The notes beneath the pieces are model-generated. The model had not been told where the DNA came from. It saw nothing but the letters and a program-made list of their open reading frames with translations, and did not search any database. From positions 2,232,001-2,296,000 of the forward strand of contig JANFOG010000008.1 in the NCBI GenBank assembly GCA_024336345.1: a stretch of 64,000 bases of DNA, given 5' to 3'. The translations under genes were made by a program, and so were the position numbers. This DNA comes from Mariannaea sp. PMI_226. Its lineage: Eukaryota; Ascomycota; Sordariomycetes; Hypocreales; Nectriaceae. Positions within the stretch are counted from its first letter, which is position 1; each line of letters starts with the position of its first letter. Of this stretch, positions 54,742-64,000 are shown piece after piece.

Positions 54742-57700
54742 GACAATTGAATAGATATGAACCAACAAGAAAGATAAAAAGAGAAAAGAGAAAAGGAGGA
54801 TGGGCTATTGTAACTGGGTAGATCAGCTTTGGGATCCAAGCGAGCATTTTATTCACATTCCAGAGCTGAGACATTCTCCACCTACCCAAGGCTTTGGAGA
54901 CGTAACTAATGCAAATTACCTTGGATCAAGTGGGCACTTGAAGACAAGAAAAGCTGGTAGAGACGCATTTTTGGCGGTGAGTTTCTGGAAAGACTTAAAC
55001 TATGGAGTTGAGGAGTTGCGGACTCAACCCAGACGGCCAGTGTCAGCCTGGCTGATTGGTTTCGCTAAGAGAACGTCGAATGTTTCCGTCAATGCCGAGC
55101 GGTAGCCTACCCTTCTGCAGCAGAATTGATGTTCGAATCTGGATATAGCACCTAAAACTAGCCAGCTGAATATGCATAGGCTTTGCGAGCAAAGCCGGAA
55201 TGGGTTGGAAGAATTACAGGATTTTGCTCCCCTGGAATGGAGGCCTCGTCACTGGCACTAATTCAATTTCGAAGTCATAAATTTTTTTGGGAGACTCCGT
55301 TGTACTTTTTTACTGCTCTAAATCATACAAACAGGTCTTCAAAAACTGATCAATACCATATTCTAGATTAATTATTTATCGACAATACTCCTTTGCGGTC
55401 GCACGGTATGATCCACGAATCCTATGGACGCACTGAATCTTGACAATAAGGCAAAATGATTTAAGATGCCTCTATGAGAACAGGGAGCGTTACGTGTGCC
55501 CAATGACTCTAGTTTTAAGTGATCTATTGGCAGCAATAGCCCCAGACAGCCACTGGCGATGAGTCCGGAGATAGTGACCACACTCTATCAAATGACTAAA
55601 TATAGCCTTGGTGTCACAGAGTGAGCCAGATCTGCGAAATGAGATGACCCAAGACCGCAATTGACTGATCAAATTCGGCGTGAATGGTCAAACCTTCTGA
55701 TAGCATTCGTGTGGGGAATCCGTGGTGAAGACGGATGAGTTTAGCCCTGGTATATCTACATAGTAATTGCAGCTGTGTCGCAGTGATAAATGAACCACCA
55801 TGAACACCACATTCAGAGTCGTAGGATATTTCAAACTAACTATTTCCCAAGAATAAAACATTAGCTGATCATAAGACATGAAAGGATCAAGGCAGCCCTC
55901 CCACACTCACCAACACCAGCACAAAAAAAAAAAAGAAAAAAAAAAGAGAAAGAGACATCAGCACAATAAACGACTACTGACTATATAGAGCTCTGATTGC
56001 GAAAGCAATATACCCTTCATTCTATACTCTAAAGCATTCTGTGAAATTAAAGCAACGGATCTGTTGGAATAGGGAATCCGACCCTCAAGGTGGCTGGGAA
56101 TCATCAAGACTACTGTATATATTTATTACAAGTATCCCCAATACTATAGTTCCTCAATCAAGAATCTTTACTTGCATTTTATCCTCCCTTTACTGTCAAC
56201 AGGATCAACACAGCTACTAAACCACCACTCCCTGTACATATTCCCCGGCAACACTGATCACACCTAGACTCATTCTATGCAGCGCACAAGTTTCCTGTGC
56301 CTGTATCGTGATGATTTGCGATATGCCGTACCAAAGAGTAGAGCTTATCCTATTGAGTCTGACATAAATAAGAGACGTACTTGCTTTGCCGTGTCATGCA
56401 CTGAGCAATGTCATGGATAATTTCGCTCAATTCTCTATTGTTGGCAGAGGCAGTTTCCAATCGCTCATCAATGGTGACGATGCACGAGATCTGAAATTTC
56501 TAGGCGCATGTTCTGAGGCGGATATGTTCTTTAGTGCTCATGTTGTCTTCCCAGTTGCTGCTGTGAGGAGCCAGGGAGGGGCCGGGGGAGTAGACTTCAG
56601 TTGACTTATCTGCAGTGTGGCTCAAGGCACGCAGCTGAGTTGGGTTAGAAGACACTGGAAATTTCTCTGTCAGTTTTAGCAAGAAAAATAGACGGAAAAT
56701 TACTAAGTGATCTCGTGGGCCAGCAGTTGGCAGGTGTTGCGTCCTGATGGCGGTTAGAAGGGGTCAGCTCTGATGGGATGGGATGGGGTTGTCTTCCATC
56801 CAGAATCTGCATAATTCGCAACTATTGGTAAACACAAATGCCCGTCCAACTCAACCCCACTTTAAAACCACACCGTATTGTACGACTCGCATAAACTCAC
56901 CCTCAGCGTTATTTTCGGTCTTTCCGGGTGAGTGAAACGTCACTTCTTGGCTTCAAAGTCAAAGTTTACCGATACAATTTAGCTGTGTGATACAACCCCG
57001 GATAATATTGCAGTGTTTGAGGACTCTTTTATTTTGTAGCTGTGTGTTGGTCCTGCTCTTATCTCTCTAGGAGTTGAAGTAAGGGGTTTCGAAAAACTTG
57101 GAAGGTGGTCAAATGTAAGCCCATCTATTAGGATCAAATGAAAATGAAACAACTTGACATACGGAAGCCAGCTTTTGTTCCATGCTCAAAAGCCTTGATC
57201 GAGACAGATGACCCGCTCAGTATTTACGAGCTGCACTGATGAGAGTGCTCCGAGGCAATCAGATATATGGGCCAAGCTTGGTGTTACGTGTTCAGTGGCA
57301 GTCCCTCAACTTGCGGTGGGAAGTCATGACTTAGTTTTGGACTAGCATGCTTATCCCTGGACTCTGAGCACAACTTAATGCTTATTCTGAGCATTATCTA
57401 TGATTTTATATGGATGTTCACTCGGGATGTTATAGCTTCTGTGCCGCGATATGATAGATGAGGATAATCAAAGTCTATTTTAAATGGCCTCAAGAAAGAC
57501 CTAGTCGGCAAGGCAACGGAAACAGAGACAGAATCGAATCCCCCAAAGGGCGTTGTAAGGAGAAAGGGTTAGAATTCGCTGTCGATTTCTGGACACACAT
57601 ATCATACGAGGTTAAGAGCGCCCCAAGTCGGGGAATGGGATCGAATGCCCTGTATGCCTGCTCCATGAAATCATATCTGCTGCCATAGCCACTTAAGATG

Positions 57701-59063
57701 TTACAATAAGGCTCAAGAATGTGAGGAATTTGATCCCAAGCTAGACTATTGTCCGTAAATATATACAGGTCGAGTTATAACCAAACAACGCTCCTCGAGG
57801 TGAATTTAGCATGTCCACTGGAAAGACATGGTCTCTTGCATTGATTTCATATATAGCCATAAGTCCGTCTAACTTGATGTCTTAAAACACAACGACCAAC
57901 CAGTTTGTTCAGTAGTAGCGTGGAATGGGCTGTTTGGTGTCTTGCAATGCTGCACATGATGCATAGTTTCAGTCTTAGAGCTGCCGCTACTCCTTTAATA
58001 TCATAAAATACTCAACGTTTAAGTCAGCATGTAATGCCTGAAACTCCAAATCTCAACCAGCCCTAGTGTTTTGTTTATTGCTATCAACGTCGTATACCGA
58101 TGTCTTAATCGCTGATCTCCTTCATCGTGTATCGTTTAAATCGCCGAATCAACTTGTTAGAAGCTTTGTTCAGTCAGCCCTTTAGGCATACTGCTCATGT
58201 TACCAAACGAGCGTTTGGGACAGCCACTCGTCGACTCCCATGACCCAGGGAAACATGTCCTTTTCGATTGGTGAGCGGGGCTTTTGTTCTTCAGTTTGTT
58301 CATACACGAGCCAGGGAACAAGACTGTAGTTCCAGCACTGGACTGGTTAGTCCGCATCAATTATCGCGCCATCCTGCCGCAATCCACCAGTAGAGCCGAG
58401 ATAACCGGTAAAAAGACACTTCCCCTGTATCCTGGCAACTAATACAACTATGTCCCCTTGGCTACGTCTCGGCGTCAATCATCCAATGTGTCGGTATCTG
58501 TGTACATCTCTGGCTCTCCGGATTCTCCTTTGCCTCTGTCATGATGCTCGCCTCTGGTGATACGCCCCTTGCTGATCCCCGACCTAGTATGGTACCATAG
58601 CAGAATCTGCTGTTGGCCATAGAAAAGTTTCCTATATGAAATTTTAGTGATAAGGTATAGAGTGTCGCAGATCCCCTCATGTAGAAGATCACAGTTAGGG
58701 ATTGACTGTGTGATGAACGAAACGACAGCCGGTGTTCCGTGTGCCCTAGGGAGTATCCATAATATACCATTTTCTACGAAATAAAATCAAATAGTACATC
58801 GTTTTAACGGTTCTTTCAAATCTTTTCTGTTTCTGTATAGTGTGCAAGAGTGAAAACGTTTGCCCTTGGGCTTCTGACCACCCAGGAAATGTTGATGATA
58901 TTGGTGTTCGACCAATCAAGCGCAAACTATCACAATACAAGCATATCCCACAGCTACCAGATGCTTCATCACCCTCATCAGTTGGTAATCCATTCAGACG
59001 TGCAAGATAGCCTCCTTTCCATGAGATAATTGCATTTTTCTACTAGTCATAGATGATGTACTG
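54742..59063. other. Long gene-free stretch
   Basis: About 4.3 kb with only small frames (up to about 100 codons) and no recognised domain. Poly-A/purine tracts occur at about 55922-55954. The left end is the promoter side of the permease and the right end the 3' flank of the ACT-domain gene. Confidence 0.45.
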
Positions 59064-59510
59064 CTACTTCTGGGTTTCGGTCTTGAGCGATTCTTCCCGG
59101 GCAAGCTCTTGCAACAACGCGATCGCCTCCTCCTCTCGACCCTCTGGCACAAACAGATGGTCATGGTAAAAGCCACTTACAGGATTTACTCCCATTTTCA
59201 GTGTAGCCAATCTTGTTGCAATCACTGCCATGAACCCAACAGCTTCCAAGCTAGAGTGCACGTTCAAGGTAATCATTTTAGAGGGGAAGGAGTATTCCAG
59301 CCCATGGCGCAGCGCGTAGTCCCGTGTTACAATGACCGTGAATCCTTCGCTTTCACGGAACACCATCTGCGATTGAGAAAGAGGCGGTAGTGCAGTTGAT
59401 GAAGCGAGAGTGACGAAAACGAAGGTTGATGGGTGCAAAATTGTTGTCAGGGTAGAGAGTAGATTGGAGAGTGATGATTCGCCTCCAGCAGGTGCCGGGG
59501 GAACTGACAT
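59064..59510 (-). CDS. ACT-domain protein (DUF2241 / ACT_3 type)
   Basis: Single exon. The likely start is MSVPPAPAGGESSLSNLL at 59510 (148 residues); an ATG 31 codons upstream (59603) is in frame but adds an odd Cys-rich leader. ESSLSNLLSTLTTILHPSTF and VFVTL form the first ACT unit. FRESEGFTVIVTRDYALRHG, MITLNVHSSLEAVGFMAVIA and VNPVSGFYHDHLFVP form the second; the last two blocks are the signatures of the DUF2241-type ACT proteins found in bacteria and fungi. ACT domains bind amino acids or other small ligands; this family has no proven function. No signal peptide or membrane span is visible. The gene is the last unique-sequence gene before the A/T block, which begins only about 120 bases upstream of its start. 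Confidence 0.88.
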   Translation of the reverse strand: MSVPPAPAGGESSLSNLLSTLTTILHPSTFVFVTLASSTALPPLSQSQMVFRESEGFTVIVTRDYALRHGLEYSFPSKMITLNVHSSLEAVGFMAVIATRLATLKMGVNPVSGFYHDHLFVPEGREEEAIALLQELAREESLKTETQK

Positions 59511-59631
59511 TGGCAATATTCTTCCGTATGGGCAAGTTGCAATTATGGCATAAAGAGATACAGTAGTGCAGCTTGCCACACCGAGTGAATGTAGGAACAG
59601 CAAAAAAGGCGGAGCTCGGCAACTTATGTAT
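59511..59631 (-). promoter_or_regulatory. Short residual upstream region of the ACT-domain gene
   Basis: Only 121 bases of normal-composition DNA separate the chosen start codon from the first base of the repeat block. Whatever promoter the gene uses must lie here or inside the repeat DNA. No clear TATA box is visible. Confidence 0.4.
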
Positions 59632-59835
59632 TGTGTTGGGGATAAAATTCACTTCTTTAGCATATGTTACTTACATTATGTAATACATTTTTTACTAAGC
59701 TTGCTACAATTTAATTATCTTATATTAATAGTTATAAGCTTTATAAAATAATAATAAAAAAATAAAAATAAGATATTTTTATATTATTAAATAAATTTTA
59801 TTTTTATTTAAGTTTTTTAATTTTTTTAATAAAGT
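59632..59835 (+). mobile_element. LTR-like repeat end, plus-oriented RIP-mutated copy
   Basis: Starting at TGTGTTGGGGATAAAATTC, about 200 bases align without large gaps to the reverse complement of 60350-60550. Over the first 39 positions I count about 30 identities, and all but one mismatch are C/T or G/A transitions. The left edge coincides with the start of the A/T block. The right limit is approximate, because similarity fades. The TG start fits an LTR. Confidence 0.65.
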
Positions 59836-60149
59836 TTTTTTTTAAAAAAAAGCTTATTTATTTATTTTTATAATTATTAATAAAATATATAATATTAAGC
59901 TTTTTTATTAAATAATTTAAATATTATACTTTATTATATATTTAATAATTTTTAAAAAGTTATTTTAAAAAATATATATTATTGATATTTTTAAAATATA
60001 TAAATTTATTTTAATATAATATATAATATATTAAGTTATTAATAAGCTACTTTTAAGATAAAAAGGTAAAAGCTTGGTTCTTTATTTATCTATTAGCTAT
60101 ATATAGGAATAAGTTCTTTTATTTAGTTAGTAGTTATCTTATTATTAAA

Positions 60150-60155
60150 CTATTT
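60150..60155. repeat. Candidate target-site duplication, left copy (CTATTT)
   Basis: CTATTT directly precedes the TG/CA-bounded repeat and recurs right after it at 60551-60556. In DNA this A/T-rich a six-base match has modest weight, and LTR elements usually duplicate four to six bases. Confidence 0.45.
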
Positions 60156-60550
60156 TGTTAGGAGAAAACCCTATGCCTAAAAATACCCATAAGGCAGGTC
60201 TCGTGATATAGGAAAATGATGTGCGAAACGGTTGCAATAGGAGGTCCGGAATGGCCACACTATAAATCTCAAAAGGAATGGAAATTAGCTAATTAAATTA
60301 AATAGAAATAAAGAGAACTATTTAATTAAATAGTATTATAAATTATAAGTTATAAAAAAGATTAAGAAGTTAGGGCAAAAATAAGATATATTAGATATTA
60401 TAAAGATGCCTTGTTTATATTGTTTTGTAATTATTTTATAAGGCCTATAACTATAAATGTAAGCTAATTAAATTGCAGTAAGTAAGGTGAAAAATATATT
60501 AGGTAATATAAGTGGTATATACTAAAGAAGTGAATTTTTCCTCTAATACA
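60156..60550 (-). mobile_element. Solo LTR candidate, minus orientation, about 395 bp
   Basis: Read on the minus strand it begins TGTATTAGAGG at 60550 and ends CTCCTAACA at 60156, so it has TG...CA ends with an imperfect short inverted repeat. CTATTT flanks both sides. Its first 200 bases match the copy that starts at 59632 in the opposite direction. The less mutated part (60160-60300) keeps normal base composition and a TATAAAT-like element at about 60262. No internal retrotransposon sequence is recognisable next to it, hence solo LTR. The family is not identified. Confidence 0.55.
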
Positions 60551-60773
60551 CTATTTAATAGGCGCTATATAATAAACTATATAATATGCTATAATTTATC
60601 CAGTAGTATTTAATAGAAATACCTTATTAAATTACCTCTTTTTAAAAAAAAAAATATTATCTTAATATTATATATATATATATATTAATTAAAAGAGAAT
60701 AAAGTTTTTATTATAGATTTAATTATTTAAATATTATAATATTCTCTTTAGATAATAAGTAATAATATAATAA

Positions 60774-60840
60774 AGGAAAGTAAATAAGTATTTATATAAT
60801 AAAAGAAAGTAAATAAGTATTTATATAATAAAGGAAATAA
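60774..60840. repeat. Short tandem repeat, about 30-bp unit, two and a half copies
   Basis: The unit GGAAAGTAAATAAGTATTTA plus about ten more bases occurs twice in a row with one change and begins a third time. Confidence 0.75.
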
Positions 60841-62731
60841 ATATAGTGTAGTATCTTATGATACCTATTATATTATTATTGCTTTTATATTATATTATTA
60901 TTAATTAATTGTAATTTATATTATAATTGCTATTAATTTATATTTAGGATTTCCCTTTATTATTTTTATTATTATTTTTATTATTATTTTTATTATCTTT
61001 CTCTAATATTCTAACTAAATCTATATTATATTCCTTTTTAATTAGCTCCTTCTTAATTATATTTATCTTTTACTTTCTTAATTATTTATATATTAAGACT
61101 TATATTAATATTTATAATAATTAGATTTTAAATATCTATACTTAAGGGGTCTAGCCTATTATTTATTAAATTAATATTTATATTAAAGGTAATTAAATTA
61201 TTATTTATTAAATTATTTTAAATAATAATAATTAAAATAAATTAATAATTAATTATTAAGATATTTTAAATATTAATATATTTATTATAATAGGTATTAT
61301 AATGATTTTATTTATATATTATTTAAAAATAATTATTTATATTTTTATTTAATTTATAAAAGTCTTTAGTTATTTTATTATATTTTATAATTCTTATCTT
61401 ACCTTCTAAATCTTTTATATTTATATTCTTATAATATATATATAGTTTATATTAATTTTAATTTATTAATAATAAAGATATATCTCTTTATAAAAAAATA
61501 TAAATATTTATAATATTATTTCTTTATTACTTTATCTTAAATATATATATTAAGTTTTTTAATCTTTATAATATATTAATATTTTTTCTTAAAGAAGATC
61601 TTAGGCTTTATAATCTTTTTATAATAATTATTTTAGTATATTCTTATATTAATAGTCTATAGATCTTTTTAGCCTATTTTATAAGCTTTTAATTTATATA
61701 ATAATTATAAAGAAATCCTTAGTTTTATTTATTTAGAATTTAAATATTATTATTAATTTAATTAAGGACTTTATTTTTAATTTCTTTTTAATATTATTAA
61801 AATAGGTTTTTTAAAATATTAAAGAAATCTCTTATATTATTATAATATCTTTTTTTATAATTATTATTTTTTATTAAAAATTCTATCTACTTTATTTTTA
61901 TTATTATCTAAAATTAGATTTAGCCTATTTTTAATATATTTTTTAATAGTAATTTAATATTTTAATAATATTTTAATAAGTTCTTTCTTAATTATAATTA
62001 ATAATAAATTAGTTTTTAACTTATTATTATTATAAATAATAAATCTATATTAATTTTTAATAATATTAAATATTATTTTATTAATTTATTTTAAATAGAT
62101 TTTAATAATAAGAAGTTCTTAAAGCTTTTTTATTATTAATATTAATATTTTAATATCTTTAATATTAATAAAAGAATTGCCTTTATATTATAGCTAAATA
62201 AGGATTATTAGCTTTATATATTTATATATCTAAAGGCTTTTAATAATTTTATTAGCTTTATTTATATTATTAGAATTTAATTTATATATATTAATAATAA
62301 CTTAAAAAATAAAAAGCTTATAAATAAGTAATATATATAGCTTATTAATAGCCTCTTAACTTATAGAGTAAAAAAATGCTTTTATTTATATAGCTTTATA
62401 GCTTTCTTAATAAAAAAGACTTTCTATTTTTTAGACCTGAGAATAAATAAATGTATTTATAATAATAATAATAAGGTTTTAATATTTATTTTAATTTAAG
62501 CCTAAAGCTTTAATTAAATATATTATTATATTTTATATAAGTTTTTAATTTTATTTTAAAATAACTTATTAATCTCTTTAATAAGAAAATTATTAATTAT
62601 TATATTATTTACTTTAAGATTATAGCCTAAATTTATCTCTTTTTCTATTAATAATAATATTATTAATAGTCTAGTAATTATAATTATTATATATAATATT
62701 TTAATATTTATTATAGTTAATACTCTAGCGT

Positions 62732-62934
62732 TAGGGTTGTGAAATTAGTTTGTAGTTTGTAGTTTTAGTTTAGTAACTATATTTGTAGTTTAGTTTTAGT
62801 CACTATATTTAGAAACTATATATAGTTTTTAATAACTAAAAACTACAGCTTGTAGTTTTAGTCAGTATATAAATTGACTAAAACTATACCTTAATTATTA
62901 AAACTACAAATGTAATAACTAATTCACAACCCTG
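62732..62934. mobile_element. hAT-type MITE, 203 bp, with RIP-altered ends
   Basis: The left end TAGGGTTGTGAAATTAGTT and the reverse complement of the right end CAGGGTTGTGAATTAGTT form terminal inverted repeats of about 18 bp with one indel and one terminal T/C difference. CAGGG is the usual start of hAT elements. The flanking eight bases are TCTAGCGT (62724-62731) and CCTAGTGT (62935-62942), equal at six positions and different by two transitions, as expected for an 8-bp hAT duplication hit by RIP. The inside is made of TGTAGTTTTAGT-like repeats in both orientations and has no coding capacity. Confidence 0.75.
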
Positions 62935-64000
62935 CCTAGTGTCTAATGCCTCTAGCTTTAATATTATTATTTATATTAATCTTTTATAAAATATATTATT
63001 TAAAATAATAAGGGAAGGTTATATAATAGCTAATTTAAAAAAAATAAGAAATTATTAAAAAATAATAAAAAAAGATTAAAGAAAATAAAAAATAAAGAAA
63101 ATTATTAATATATATAAAATATTATTAATATATAATAAAGATTATATATAAATAAGAAAAGTTATATTTAAATATTATAATATAATAAAAAAGGAATTAA
63201 GAATTATAAATAGAGTTTTAGGATTTTATATATTTATTTATATTTTATTAAGGTATATATTTATTATATTAGTAATTTTACTTTTAATTATTTATTAAAT
63301 AGCTAGATAGTAATTTATATTTATTTTAATTATTTTATATCTTTTTATAAATAACTATTTAAAATCTTAATATTATAATTACACTCCTTAATATATTAAC
63401 TTCTTTTTACTTTAGTAATTCTTTACTTTAGATTTTAAATTAATTTATTTTTTATTAATTATATTTAATTCCTTTATATTATTATTTATTTAATAATAGG
63501 TTTTTTATTTTAAATTTTAAATTAGGTTTATTAATATTAAAACAAATTTATATCTTTTAATTTAATTATTATTTTCTATTTTATAGCCTTTTTATCTTAT
63601 TATATATTTAATTTATAAATATCTTTCTTTTTTTAATTTTTAATATTTAATTATTTTTTAATTTTATATATATTTTTATTAGCCTTTATTTAAATAGGTC
63701 CTAGTAGCTTAAAGATCTATTTAAATAGATCTATATTTAATATAATAAATAATTAAGTAATTAATATTATATTATATATTTATTAATTTATAAATAATTT
63801 TAGTTTATATATTAATAATATAATCTATTTAATAATCTTAAATAGTCTTATTCTTTATTAAGACTATTTTTAAGGTAGGTTTTTTAATAAGTTATAGCCT
63901 TTATATAGATAAAAGTAGACTTAATTATTTAATTTAAAAATATATTATTTATACTTTTATTATATTATCTTTATATTTTTATAATTATAAATCTAATATA

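Larger units (their letters stand above)
59632..64000. repeat. Extremely A/T-rich, RIP-type repeat block
   Basis: Composition switches within a few dozen bases from ordinary to almost pure A and T and stays so to the right edge. TpA is dominant, while CpA, TpG and CpG are nearly absent. Only two islands keep normal bases (about 60156-60300 and 62720-62950). No open frame of useful length exists. This is the pattern left by repeat-induced point mutation on transposons in Pezizomycotina. The original elements are mostly unrecognisable. Confidence 0.9.

Noticed and set aside
58462..58770. 102-codon minus-strand frame left of the ACT-domain gene
   Set aside because: Low-complexity translation, no domain, no splice partners.
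59632..64000. Centromere, mitochondrial DNA insertion or telomere as explanation of the A/T block
   Set aside because: No telomere repeats, no mitochondrial genes or tRNAs visible, and the inverted LTR-like copies with transition differences point to RIP-mutated transposons. A centromeric position cannot be excluded from 4 kb.
1..64000. CRISPR arrays, bacterial operons, ribosomal RNA or viral genes
   Set aside because: None seen; spliceosomal introns and protein families are those of a filamentous ascomycete nucleus.

Overview
The window is a 64-kb piece of a filamentous ascomycete (Pezizomycotina) nuclear genome. The grounds are many short GT-AG introns (about 50-80 nt) with fungal branch points, typical fungal families (Zn2Cys6 regulator, LaeA-like methyltransferases, DUF7703 and rhodopsin-like membrane proteins, GH71 glucanase with CBM24 modules, a Bas2-like small secreted protein) and an AT-rich, RIP-type block at the right end. 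A sordariomycete is plausible, but the genus cannot be settled from the sequence alone. I rebuilt gene models by hand from splice signals and reading-frame continuity, so exon edges are inferences even where the frame closes exactly.

Layout. 0-7 kb: a Zn2Cys6 regulator running off the left edge, a nine-exon LaeA-like methyltransferase and an NmrA-like NAD(P)-binding protein, all on the minus strand. 7.6-8.3 kb: a decayed AAA+ ATPase. 9.8-13.7 kb: a But2-like secreted protein and a DUF7703 seven-helix protein. 13.7-19.3 kb: gene-poor, holding one intron-containing tRNA-Ala. 19.3-28.8 kb: GH71 alpha-1,3-glucanase, Bas2-like secreted protein, a second LaeA-like methyltransferase, an alpha/beta hydrolase and a broken GMC oxidoreductase. 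31.6-34.6 kb: an MFS drug/H+ antiporter and a frameshifted DUF3472-like secreted protein. 37.6-42.7 kb: a BBE-type FAD oxidase divergent from a rhodopsin-like 7TM protein. 46-48 kb: an ankyrin protein ending in a CaaX box. 53-54.7 kb: an Aa_trans amino-acid permease. 59 kb: a small ACT-domain protein, whose upstream region is cut short by an almost pure A/T block reaching the right edge. That block contains LTR-like repeats in inverted orientation and a hAT-type MITE.

The genes do not form an obvious operon-like unit. A regulator, two LaeA-like methyltransferases, several oxidoreductases, a hydrolase and an efflux pump resemble secondary-metabolism accessory genes, but I found no PKS, NRPS, terpene cyclase or DMATS backbone. 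Together with three pseudogenes, long gene-free stretches and a RIP block, this looks like an accessory, possibly subtelomeric region. The main sequence-level observations are a 13-nt microexon, two well-supported GC-AG introns (a third is possible), a tRNA-Ala with a 17-nt intron, a predicted prenylated ankyrin protein, inverted LTR copies differing mostly by transitions, and a MITE whose target-site duplication differs only by transitions.
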